DNA from: Knoxdaviesia capensis | Taxonomy: Eukaryota > Ascomycota > Sordariomycetes > Microascales > Gondwanamycetaceae | DNA: 64,000 bases | Direction: 5' to 3' | Assembly: GCA_001510575.1 (NCBI GenBank) | Contig: LNGK01000003.1 | Location: 3,053,732-3,117,731 of the forward strand | In this document: piece after piece, positions 54,722-64,000 of the stretch | How positions within the stretch are numbered: position 1 is the stretch's first letter | Layout of the letters: every line of letters begins with the position of its first letter | Position numbers and translations under genes: made by a program | Notes under the pieces: generated by a model | What the model was told of the DNA's origin: nothing | The model's input: only the letters and a program-made list of their open reading frames with translations | Database searches by the model: none

Positions 54722-56654
54722 ATGCCGTTCCCTTTTCTTGGCCGCCTGAACATGTATGTGCTTCCTTTTTTTGCCCGGCCGTGTCGTTCGTTGGCGGTGT
54801 GGGCCTCATCAGCCGAAAAACGCGAGCAAACAAATAGACTCACCCGCACTGTATATGGCGATGGTATCCGAGACATGCCGCTCTCTGCCCTACGGGAAGG
54901 CTGAGATTATTTGTCACCGCAAGGCTCTAACCGTTCTTCTTCCTGTCTCGCGTATAGCCTTGAGTATGTCGGCCTTGTAGCTTCGATTTTCCTGGTTGGC
55001 CTCGAGGCCTTTGTCCGCATCTTGACTCTCGCCATCCGTACGTGTTTCTTCCCAAGTTTCCCGTGTCGGCGTTTGCCGGTTCTGGCTCTCTCCGCTGCTA
55101 ACGCCATGTCTCGCAGCTTCGTCTCTCCTTCCGTACTTCTACTCGGCCTCTCGCGACCTCTTCACCCGAATAGCACCGCCTGCCCAGGCCAAAGCTGAGG
55201 ACTACCAAAGTGGTATGAGCACTTCTCTCCTATTCTCTTCTCTTTCGCATGTTGCTTCTTGTCGAGCCCCGCTCAACTGACATTCTGTGCCGTCCGCTTC
55301 CGCAGCCTTCTCCCGATCCGTCCGCGATGCCTCCGATTTCGTCGATCTCTGCCGCCTGTTCGGCTACGAAGCCGAAGAACATGTGATGCAGACCAAGGAT
55401 GGCTTCCTGCTGGGCCTCCACCGCCTGGCGTGGAAGAAGGGCGAGGAGGGCAAGAAGGTCAACGAGGGCTCGGCCGGCATCCGCAAGCGCGTGGTCTATC
55501 TCCACCACGGTCTCCTCATGAACAGCGAGGTGTGGACGTGCCTGACCGAGGAGCGCCGCTGTCTTCCGTTCGTGCTGGTGGAGCGTGGCTTCGACGTGTG
55601 GCTGGGCAACAACCGCGGAAACAAGTACTCCAAGAAGTCCACCCACTGCTCGCCTGGCGCCCAGGACTTCTGGAACTTCTCCATCGACGAGTTTGCCTTC
55701 TACGACATTCCCGATACCATCGCGTACATCCTCGAAAGCACCGGCCAGGAGAGTCTGTCATACATCGGCTTCTCACAGGGCACGGCCCAGGCCTTTGCCG
55801 CCCTGTCGGTGCACCCGAAGCTGAACAACCAGATCAACGTCTTCATCGCCCTTGCTCCCGCCATGTCCCCGGCCGGCCTGTCCAACGGAGTGGTCGATGC
55901 GCTGGTGCGCACGTCCCCGCAGGTGCTTTTCCTGATGTTCGGCCGCCGATCCATCCTAAGCTCGGCCACCATGTGGCAGTCGCTGCTGTACCCGCCGATC
56001 TTTGTGCGCTTCATCGACATCAGCCTGTCGTCGCTCTTCAACTGGCAGACGAAGAACATCGGCATGAACCAGAAGCTCGCCGCGTACCCGCACCTGTACT
56101 CGTTCACGAGCACCAAGAGCGTGGTGCACTGGTTCCAGATCATCCGCAACAAAGCCTTCCAGATGTACGACGACGACGTGGTCAACCCGCTGATGTCGCT
56201 GAGCTCGTCGAGCAAGTACACCAAGGTGGCGCGCTACCCGACGCGCAACATCCGCACGCCGGTGGTGCTGATCTACGGCGGCAGCGACTCGCTGGTCGAC
56301 ATCAAGATCATGCTGCGCGAGCTGCCGGCGCAGACAGTGGCGACGGCCATCCCGCACTACGAGCACCTGGACTTCCTGTGGGCCGACGACGTCGACCGCC
56401 AGGTGTTCCCGCACGTGTTCGACGCCCTCGAGAGCTTCACCGATGCCGGCCACACCAAGGAGGAGTACGCGCGCTACCACTCCGCCCGCCACGAGAGCCT
56501 GTCGCAGTCGCGCCGCTCGTATGCGCCGCCGCCGCCGCCGATCCTGGTCAACGGCACCGGCACCAACGGCCCGTCGACGCAGCTGGCCCGGGTTAACGCT
56601 ATTGCCGGTGCTGCGGCAGCTGCGACTGCGGAAGCGAGGGGACAGGCTGATTAA
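54722..56654 (+). CDS. tgl1: Steryl ester / triacylglycerol lipase (Tgl1/Yeh type)
   Basis: Four exons, 54722-54753, 54958-55037, 55117-55212 and 55306-56654, give 518 residues. The N-terminus MPFPFLGRLNILEY is followed by one hydrophobic hairpin or helix (about 14-37) that anchors the family to lipid droplets or ER. The acid-lipase core follows: GYEAEEHVMQTKDGFLL, HHGLLMNSEVW (oxyanion hole), GFDVWLGNNRGN, the nucleophile GFSQGT with Ser226, YGGSDSLVD (acid) and HYEHLDFLW (catalytic His). It should hydrolyse steryl esters and possibly triacylglycerol, mobilising stored sterol. Three short introns (204, 79 and 93 bp) interrupt only the N-terminal 70 residues. The C-terminal 60 residues are Pro/Ala-rich and disordered. 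It converges on the Tae2 gene, whose stop is 457 bp away. Confidence 0.92.
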
Positions 56655-57110
56655 AGAGGAGGGTTGACTCTTCTCTCCTTTTTTTTTCTGGTTTTATATC
56701 ACGACTTGCCAGAGGATTGTGAAGCCGGGGTTTCTTTTTGTTTTTTGGTTTTTTTTGTGTCAAGCCCGCCTCATTGTTCCACATTCTGCATAACTCCCTT
56801 TTCTGTATATATTCACACACACACATACACACTTCTCTCATCATATTTCAACCTGGCGTCAAATACATGGTGGCATAGGCGTTGCTTGTCGTCGTTAGAA
56901 ATGCTTTTGTTTGTGTCGGTCGTAACTCTGTATCCTGCGTTGTGTGCTTTCTTTCCATATGTGTCTTCGCAAATCCTCAAACGAAGAAGCGGGTGCCGTT
57001 TGTATCACATCGTGAAGCTCTCGACCCTCACTGCAGAGCCGACCTCCCGCAGAGATGAGAGTCGGCGTTGCTAGTCGTAGTAGTAGTAGTAGTAGTAGTA
57101 GTAGACCGAC
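56655..57110. other. Convergent intergenic, lipase and Tae2
   Basis: 3' flanks. T-rich after the lipase stop; a perfect nine-copy TAG microsatellite at 57078-57104 ends six bases from the Tae2 stop codon. Confidence 0.7.
57078..57104. repeat. TAG trinucleotide microsatellite
   Basis: Nine perfect copies, immediately downstream of the Tae2 stop codon (minus strand). Confidence 0.9.
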
Positions 57111-60100
57111 CTACTTCTTCTTCGACCCCTTTCCGCCGCCGGATTTCCCGCCCTTCGCGCCTCCACCACCACCACCACCTCCACCACCGCCGCCAGACTT
57201 CTTGTTGTTCCCACCGCCACCACCACCGCCCGGCGCGACGATACGCACGCCCGTGACCGAAACCACATTGACCACCTCCTCGGGCTTGAGCACCTTGATG
57301 AGCTCGACCTCGCGCGGCCACATGCGCTCCGGGTCGAGCGCGCGCTCGTCCAGCGCGCCCTTGCGGCCCGCGTCAAACCGCCACCGCTCCAGCGCGTCCT
57401 TGACGGCGCGGCCCTTCTTCGTCGCGCCCGGCTGCAGCTTGATTTTGTACTTGAGGCGGCCGAGCGCCGTCCACGGCGCGCACACGGGGACCGCCTCGAG
57501 GATGTCGTCGCCCGGCAGCGGCGTGCCGACGAGCGCGTCGAGCGCCGCCATCGCGGCCGCCAGCTGGGCTTCGGTGTCGCTGTCGTCGCCGTCCGAGTCG
57601 GCGCCGGCCCCGTGGCTGTGCTGGTGCTGGTGCTGTTGTTGGGCGCGCTCGAGCTTCTTCGCCCGCGCTTCCTCCCGCATCGCCACGTCCCGCAGCGCTT
57701 TCTGGTGCTGCGCGCGCCGCCGCTCCTCGGCCGCCGCCTGCGCCGCTGCGCGCTCGGCTTTCGCGCGTGCCTCGTCCTCGGCCTTCTTGCGCCCAGCCGC
57801 TACACCGTACAGCTCTTCCATGGCCGCGCGGTCCTCCTCGTCTTGGTATTTGTACTTGGCTGCCGCCTTCTTGGCTTTGCCGCGCTGGCCGCGCTTGGCA
57901 GGTTGCGGGCCCTTTTTGTCAGACGGCGCGATGCTGCCGGCGTACGAAGCTGACGCCGCGGTTGCTGGGGCCTGCGAATCGGCTTCTTCATCACCGGACT
58001 CGTTGTCTGAGGCGTCGTCTTTGGAGACGTTCAGCTGTGCGGTCTTCGTCTCTAGGGATGCGTCTTGCTCCTCAGCCTCTCCAGAGTCTGATTCGAGGGC
58101 CTCACCACTAGACTTGGCGTCTGGCTGGAGGGGGTTATGTCTCGCATTGGAGTCTTCGTCGTCTTCATCGTTCTCCTCGTCGTCATCCTCTTCCGCCTCG
58201 GCCTCGTCGGACTTCTCTTCGCTGCCAGCATCCTTGTTGGCCTCAGCAGCAGAAGGCTCGCCAGCATCTTTCGACACCGCCTCCTCCACAACAATCTCCT
58301 CGGTGGGTGTCACCAGCGCGGTGCCGTGAGAAACGCGATTCTTCATATGCTTCGCCTTGCTCTCGTCACTGACCCGGAACATGATGCCAATCCCGACGAG
58401 CAGCTGCGCCGGCGGCAAGAAGTTCTTCTCACCCGTGATGTTGAACTTGCCTGCCTCGACAATCGGACCTCCCGCCGACATTTTGGACACCCGCTCAGCA
58501 TCCACCCACCAAGCTCCCATGCCAGCCTTGGAGTCCCACGCCGATGACGAGCACACCGACAACGCTCCCGCCTGCGTCAACGTCGACGGGGGGATCGGAG
58601 CGCCGGGCGTGTTCGGGTTGTTCTTGATGACCACCGACGTGGCACCACTCATATCAGCGTGGACGTAAATGTCGCCCTTGCGCAGGTGCTTGCGGTACAG
58701 AATCTCAGCCTGTTGCAGGTCCTTGGCGCCGAGAACGAGGTATCCGTCCGACGACACGAACCAGTAGAACTTTTCAAACCAGTGCAGCTTGCGGATATGG
58801 TGTAGCACCGGCTTCTCGTGCTTGAGGCCCTTCCGCAAATCTTCCTGGATCTTGCGCTCGGCGTTCTTCAGAGCCGCCGTGGCGTGCTCCATGGTCTTTT
58901 GCTGTTTTGACGCGGCGGTTCTGCGCTGGTCGTGGTATTGCCGGGCGTTGCTCCAGGGGGTGATGGTGATATCGATGTCCACAAGCAATATATTGGCTGG
59001 CGGCTTGGATGGCGCTGATTTTCCAGAAGCGCCGGGGCCTTTCCCTTCCGCTTCATCCTCGTCGTCGGATTCGAGAATATCCGATCCAGTCTCGTAGCCA
59101 TCTTCTTCCTCTTCCTCCTCTTCCTCCTGCTTCTCCGGAAGACGGAGGGTGATGATCTTCTCCGCGAGCTTCAGCGGGAGTTGAATGAGATTCGCAACTG
59201 GATTTTTGTTTCTCTGTTCGCGCTCGATAATCCTGGCAATATCAACCCAGTCCATGCCGTCCTCTATCAAGCCAATGACGGCATCCATGGCCTCCTGCAC
59301 ACGCTCAACATTGCCCTGAATGGCAGATGCCTTGCGCATGCTCTCAGTTTGGGCGGCATGGAGACCTTCGACACGCTTCGCCTGGTCCTTGCGTGCAGAA
59401 TCCAGCTTCCGCTTGGCGGTGGCCTGGCGTTCATCCAGGCGCGACTGCAGCTTCTGGCCCTCCAGAGACGAGAAGAACTCATCGACCGTCTTGTTGAATC
59501 CGTCAAACTCGAGGACCTGGTACTCGGGGTTCTCGACAAATTTCTGCGGCGCAAACGGGTGGAAATCGTCATACTGAAGTCGGGATGTCACCGGGGCGTC
59601 GGCCTGCTCGGAAACGTCCTCTCTAAGTTCGGCCGGGACTGTCTTCTTCTTAGCGATGATGTATCCTTTCGCATGTGAAGACGCAGTGATGGATTCGACA
59701 ATCTTCCGCGCATCGACAAGCGCATTGAACAGGTGGTCAAAGGTCGCCTGGTTGTCGAGGATGTCCTGTAGAGCAGTAGTGGCGTCAAACCCCCCAACCT
59801 TTAGACAATGCTCGATAAGCATTGGTGGCAGTTCAGTGAGGGTTACGGCCAGGCCTTTCCGAAGCTCGTCGCCGGGCTTTGATCGGGATTTCTTCGCCGG
59901 AGCTCCAGAAGCCGCGGCGGCAGCAGCAGCAGCAGCAGCGGCGGCGGCGGCCTCGTTGCGCTGTAAAATTTCGGAAATGGCAGCTCGGAGTCTTTCTGGC
60001 GTTAAATCAGGCACGCCGCCGAAGTTTTGTCTGTTTTCCAGGGAGTATATCGAGCCCACCCGTTGGGGCTCTTGTCCTTCCCCCTCGGGGACATTGCGTT

Positions 60101-60654
60101 GGAGGGCCAGAATCTTCAGGTCAGCATCGGTGAGGATGATGTTTCCGCTCTAGATGAACAGACAAGGACACACATTAGTTCTTCGTTCAACACACGACAG
60201 ACCAGCCAATATCACCATACGGGGATCCACATACGGCAAAGAACTCCAGGAACAGCCGGTACTGGCCATCACTGAACTGGAACTCGAGAATGCGATCGGT
60301 GCCGATCTGCGCCACCGACGTCACGCGCCGAGTCTTCAGGAACTTGCGGAGCCGGGCAACGAAGGCCGACGGCTCGGCGGCGGTCGACCGGGCAAATTGC
60401 GTGGCGTGGCATCGGAAGCCGGTGTCGATGATGAGCTGCTCCTTGTGGTCGGGCTTGGAGAGCTTGAACAGGAAGATTTTCGAGGAGAGGTCGTAGATGT
60501 TCGACACGCGTAATGAGCGAAGAGTATCGTTCAATTCGTGGGCAATCACCTGTGTGAGATGCAAACGGAGCTGTTAGAAGAAGCACATCCAAACGGGAGC
60601 AACTATTATGCAAGTTCCGACCTTCACATCTAGGGACGAGAATCTTTGCTTCAT
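57111..60654 (-). CDS. tae2: Ribosome quality control factor Tae2/Rqc2 (NEMF)
   Basis: Minus-strand exons 60654-60622, 60549-60235 and 60149-57111, 1128 residues. The joins give MKQRFSSLDVK|VIAHELNDTLRSLRV...FLEFFA|SGNIILTDAD, the start of the NFACT-N domain. A long coiled coil follows (about 340-430), then NFACT-R with LHWFEKFYWFVSSDGYLVLG and KGDIYVHADMSGA (about 560-700), an acidic Glu/Asp/Ser region, a Lys/Arg/Ala coiled coil, and NFACT-C ending near VSVTGVRIVAPG. Rqc2 binds the stalled 60S subunit with nascent chain, recruits Ltn1 and directs C-terminal Ala/Thr tailing (family knowledge). The extreme C-terminus is a Gly-rich, Lys-rich tail. The first donor is the weak GTCGGA. Telomere-like motifs cluster about 200 bp upstream of the start. 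Confidence 0.94.
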
Positions 60655-60923
60655 GGTGAAATATAGGCGGCAGATTCACGATGAATTGGTTCCTGGGACA
60701 AAAGATGGAAGAGAAGAAAGAAAACAGAAGCAAAAGCAAAAGCTATGGTATATTTATTTGTAAGAAAAGCCGATGATGATGGTGGGGTTTTGGGGCACAA
60801 AAAAAGGCAGTCACACGCTGAAACCCCACCACAGCTACAAGACAGATAACCCTAACAGTGGGGTTACGATCCCTTTAAACCCTAATACCAACACTTAGGG
60901 TTACGGCTACATCAACATTCCAG
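60655..60923 (-). promoter_or_regulatory. Tae2 upstream region with three telomere-like motifs
   Basis: 269 bp between the Tae2 start and the stop of the O-methyltransferase, both minus strand. It contains TAACCCTAAC (60847-60856), AAACCCTAA (60877-60885) and TTAGGGTTA (60895-60903) within 57 bp. They may be telobox elements for Tae2 or lie in the 3' flank of the upstream gene. Confidence 0.5.
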
Positions 60924-62533
60924 CTATTTCGGATCCCACACAGCTTCGATGATTGCCATTCGCGAATTTGGAGACCGATACACGCCCTAAGAAAGGAGTT
61001 GGTTACCGAGATAGACAGAGACAAATGTGTTGGAACTGTGCTTACCTTGAACACATATCCGTCGCTCGCCACACTGAACAGATGACGGAACTCGGCCTCG
61101 GAGCGTTCTTGGGCGTTGAGAAGCGACATCATGACCAGGTCCATGCTGCGCAGCACTTTCTCGAACATGCGGTTCTCCGTGCCGGGCTCTTTCAGGCAGT
61201 GGTCGTTGATGACGATGCGGGCCCCCGGCTTCAGGGCCGGAATCAGCTGGCGGAGGATGTTGACGGCGTACGGCGTTGAGTAGTTGTGTATGATCCAGCG
61301 GAAGAAGAAGACTGGATTCGCGTTAGTATGGATGGGCTATGTTTGCGCACGGAGCAGGGGGATGACTTACCATCCGCATCCTTCACCGGCTGCTCGGTGA
61401 AGAAGTCGTGGGCCATGAACTTGACGCGGTCAGACACCTGCGCATCCTCACAGACCGGACTGGGGGCCGACTCCACCATGCGCGGCAGATCCTGAACCAC
61501 GAAGCGGGTGTTCTTCCACTTCTGCGCCAAAGCGACCGCCGCAAAGCCGTGCGCCCCGCCCACATCCACAAACGTCCCGCCGGCCGCATCAACGGCCGCC
61601 AGATCGTACGCATCGACAAAGTGCGACACCTGGTACCCCTCAGCGGTGGCCAGGCTCGCCATGGCAACGCCCATGCGCTTCGCCCGCACCGGGTCCTTCA
61701 TGATCGTCGCAAACGTCGGCTCTTTATCGACGGTGTCATAGGCGAAGTTGAACCCGGTGCGCGTCATCTCCGTGGCCTCCGGGAACGCCCGCACCGCCCG
61801 CAACGCGTTCCCCGCCGCCGGGAAGACCTCCTCGGCGTTGAAGGCCACCCAGGCGGCCATCATGGCGTCTTCGGCCAAGATGCGCGACTTCGCGGTGTGG
61901 GCGATCTCGCCGGGGGCCGGCTCGGTGAAGATCTGGTTGACCATTGCGTGGCGGAGGATGCGGGCCAGGTTGACGGCGTCGAGGCTGGTCTTGGATTGCA
62001 GGTCGGCTAGAGTGATGGATCCGTTGATGGGGACCAGTTTGGCTGTGGTGGAGACGACAACGTGGTTTGGTTAGATTGCGGGCTTGGTAGTCGTTGAAGC
62101 GGAAGATCGGGACGAACCTAGACCGAAGTGGCTGATGAACTGGACGCTGAGGGTATCAAGACACTGGAGAGGGAACGGTGTTAGTCGGAGATTCTGTATC
62201 TCCCACGATTGATAGGCAGATATATAAATCAAGACTGCGAAAAAAAGAATGAAAATAAAAAGGGAGCACGTTACGTACTCCCCAGGTCTGCCACCGGAGG
62301 CTGTCTTTCGGCCCGCGGACAATGGCCTGCAGTTCGGCGGTCGCGGCGAGAAGCGCCTGGCGCCGGCCCTGCATCTCGGCCGGCAGATCGGGGAAGTCGG
62401 GCGCATCGGTGACCGCGGATCCGGGAAGGGCGAGGTTCTTCGCGTTCATGTAGCTTTCGAGCTGCTCGGCGTCGGCCACGATGCGGCGTGCCAGCGCGAC
62501 GATGCTCGGAGACTTGGGCGCAGGAGGAGGCAT
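60924..62533 (-). CDS. SAM-dependent O-methyltransferase, COMT type
   Basis: Five minus-strand exons, 62533-62279, 62163-62118, 62042-61371, 61311-61046 and 60986-60924, give 433 residues. All four splices restore phase and family sequence. The N-terminal half is the helical dimerisation region (LADLQSKTSLDAVNLARILRH). The Rossmann part shows the SAM motif VDVGGAHGFAAVAL (about 268-281), QDLPRMVE, the HDFF motif, the catalytic-His segment RWIIHNYS and RIVINDHCL. Such enzymes methylate hydroxyls on phenolic or polyketide substrates; sterigmatocystin and related pathways use close relatives (family knowledge). No polyketide synthase or other biosynthetic gene is in this window, so substrate and pathway cannot be inferred. 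Exon 2 is only 46 bp. A telomere-like motif sits 18 bp upstream of the ATG. Confidence 0.92.
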
Positions 62534-63483
62534 GGTGAAGAGAAGAACGATTAGGGTTGGTGGATATATATGCAGTGAGATAGAGACCGCTCTAAGTGAG
62601 AAAAGGTCTGCTGGTCATGAAGACAAGAATATAAATATATATATATACTCCTGTTAAGACGACACAAAACGGTGGACATGTCGGCTTATATCCCTGAGAT
62701 ATACATGTCACCTTCGTATCTGGCCCTTGTAGCACCCTACGAGAGATTTCCATTCATGCACGGCGAACCCCTCAACCTAAGCTGGATTTGCCATTTTCTC
62801 TCTCTGAAGCGAAGTGACAAGCTGCATGAACTGTATATGTGTACTATATATGTGTGACAAGACTAGCTGCTTAGGAAATCAGTGCCGAGGCTCTTCTAGA
62901 GTACGAGAGCTAACCTGATACAGCAATTTATACTGAGGAGACGGGTTACACTCATGGGCTGGTGCTAGGAGAAGAACATGCAATACACGCACGACAGCAA
63001 AGCAACTTGAAGAACAGGAAGCTTCAGCTCGAGAAAAATATGCATGTGGAAGCCAGCCATATAGAGCAACTGGGCTGCCCTGGCTGGGGCACTTACAAGG
63101 GGGCTGACCGCTGTAACCTTTTAAGCGAATCCAGAACCATTGAACGGGAGATAGGGCGCGGACAAGTTCCGATCAGCACCTAGTTCCGCGATTTAACGAG
63201 AACAGAACAGGGGATCCCAGAGGCTCTGAACCACTTCGCTTATACGGTTTTGAACGCTGGAATTCATGTATGTTCTGTTTTCACCCAAACTTGTGAATCA
63301 CGACACGAGGCTTCTTGGGCTTGAAAGTTTGACCCAGGTGCTTGCTGCTGCTCACTGGTCAATCATTGGTGATTAGAGGTACCAATTAGGGTTTCGCTGA
63401 CTTCTATACTGCCTGTCCAAACCCTAAGATCCTACTATATAAAACCAGTCCGCTCCCTAGACTTTATTCGTAACCAACACCCG
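62534..63483. other. Gene-poor right end with a promoter-like block
   Basis: No gene from 62534 to about 63380. The block 63385-63440 has two telomere-like motifs facing each other (TTAGGGTTT at 63386, AAACCCTAA at 63419) and a TATATAAAAC at 63436, 48 bp before an ATG. Confidence 0.5.
63433..63442 (+). promoter_or_regulatory. TATA box
   Basis: CTATATAAAA, the best TATA box in the window, preceded by teloboxes and followed by CT-rich sequence and an ATG about 45 bp downstream. Confidence 0.55.
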
Positions 63484-63579
63484 ATGAAACTTCACCCATT
63501 ATTCAGGGTCCTTTCTAATGTTGGACGAATGCATCTGGCTGCCTCGCCTTTCAAAAACTTCGTTCATGTAGGACACTAA
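63484..63579 (+). CDS. Small ORF or first exon downstream of the TATA box
   Basis: ATG GAT-spaced reading of 31 residues (MKLHPLFRVLSNVGRMHLAA...), ending in TAA at 63577. It is basic and amphipathic without acidic residues, which resembles a mitochondrial presequence, and could be the first exon of a gene that continues past the window. GT dinucleotides inside it could serve as donors but none is strong. It could equally be chance. Confidence 0.25.
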   Translation: MKLHPLFRVLSNVGRMHLAASPFKNFVHVGH

Positions 63580-64000
63580 CACCCATTCCTCCGACTTCGC
63601 GGGGGACAATCTAGCCGAAGAATACACACAATCTTATCCCGTACAACCCCTCAAGACGTTTGGCGTCCTTCAAGATCGGGGCGTGTTCATACCTCCCCAT
63701 CCCGCGTGAGTTTTTCACTGCGTCCGGGCCTACGGACTTCGGTTGACGAATCTCTGGCCTGTCGGCCGGCATCCCAGATCAAAGCACTCCATGTAGCGGA
63801 ATGCAGCGAGTACGCGGGTGATATCTCGGGCAGGATCTGTGCCGGATCCTCTGGCGATCGGCGGGGGGTCGCTATGAGCCACTGATCGAGACCGCGGCTA
63901 AGTTTTTTCGTTCCGTTGTGTTTCCTCATACCAGCGCTCTCTCGTGAGCCACGGCCCACGAACAAACGAGTATCTCCGAAAAGCTTAACCTGCCATAGAG
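63580..64000. other. Right edge, nothing assigned
   Basis: A 92-residue frame on the minus strand (63965-63687) has natural-looking composition (ISPAYSLHSATWSALIWDAG) but I do not recognise it; it may be another remnant. Confidence 0.3.

Overview
The window is nuclear DNA of a filamentous ascomycete (Pezizomycotina). The evidence is: compact GC-rich genes with 46-600 bp GT..AG introns and CTAAC-type branch points; typical fungal orthologues (Rom2-type RhoGEF, Tae2/Rqc2, Pet191, Tgl1-type lipase, Tudor-SN, a COMT-type O-methyltransferase); and a Ty1/copia retrotransposon carrying the CpA-to-TpA signature of repeat-induced point mutation (RIP). The transaldolase and SOD1 proteins look closest to what I know from Eurotiomycetes, but I would not assign a class on that alone. 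All splice structures below were built by hand from the sequence by joining frames that restore the conserved family sequence.

Layout: (1) 0.3-19.1 kb is a conserved signalling block: tail-anchored inositol-polyphosphate 5-phosphatase (+), PKA-type AGC kinase with an unusual activation-loop insertion (-), alpha/beta hydrolase (+), GRAM-TBC-EF-hand RabGAP (+), and a 1919-residue Rho1 GEF (-). (2) 19.1-31.2 kb is an accessory island: long non-coding DNA, a frameshifted fungal protein-kinase-like pseudogene (21.96-23.81 kb), a small unidentified gene remnant with a TATA box (24.4-24.8 kb), and a complete 5767-bp copia element with 144-bp LTRs, a 5-bp target duplication CAGTG, a primer site fitting half-tRNA(iMet) and saturating RIP. 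(3) 31.2-47.2 kb returns to conserved genes: Cu/Zn superoxide dismutase (+), an unrecognised 535-residue protein (+), Tudor-SN/SND1 (+), transaldolase with two micro-exons (+), and a Ppn2-like phosphoesterase (-). (4) 47.2-53.1 kb is gene-poor and holds a decayed trypsin-like protease (-). (5) 53.1-62.5 kb is conserved again: Pet191 (-), steryl-ester/triacylglycerol lipase (+), Tae2/Rqc2 (-), O-methyltransferase (-). The last 1.4 kb shows only a strong TATA/telobox promoter-like arrangement before a tiny ORF.

The genes do not form one pathway. PKA, the Rho1 GEF and the 5-phosphatase are signalling proteins of growth and cell-wall control; SOD1 and transaldolase (NADPH supply) serve oxidative-stress metabolism; Tudor-SN and Rqc2 serve RNA and nascent-chain quality control. 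I found no convincing new multi-gene system. The most informative objects are the retroelement, whose gag-pol motifs all remain in one frame and whose LTRs differ at exactly 12 positions, all RIP-type; the two decayed accessory genes; the kinase insertion; and the unrecognised gene with a stop-free intron.
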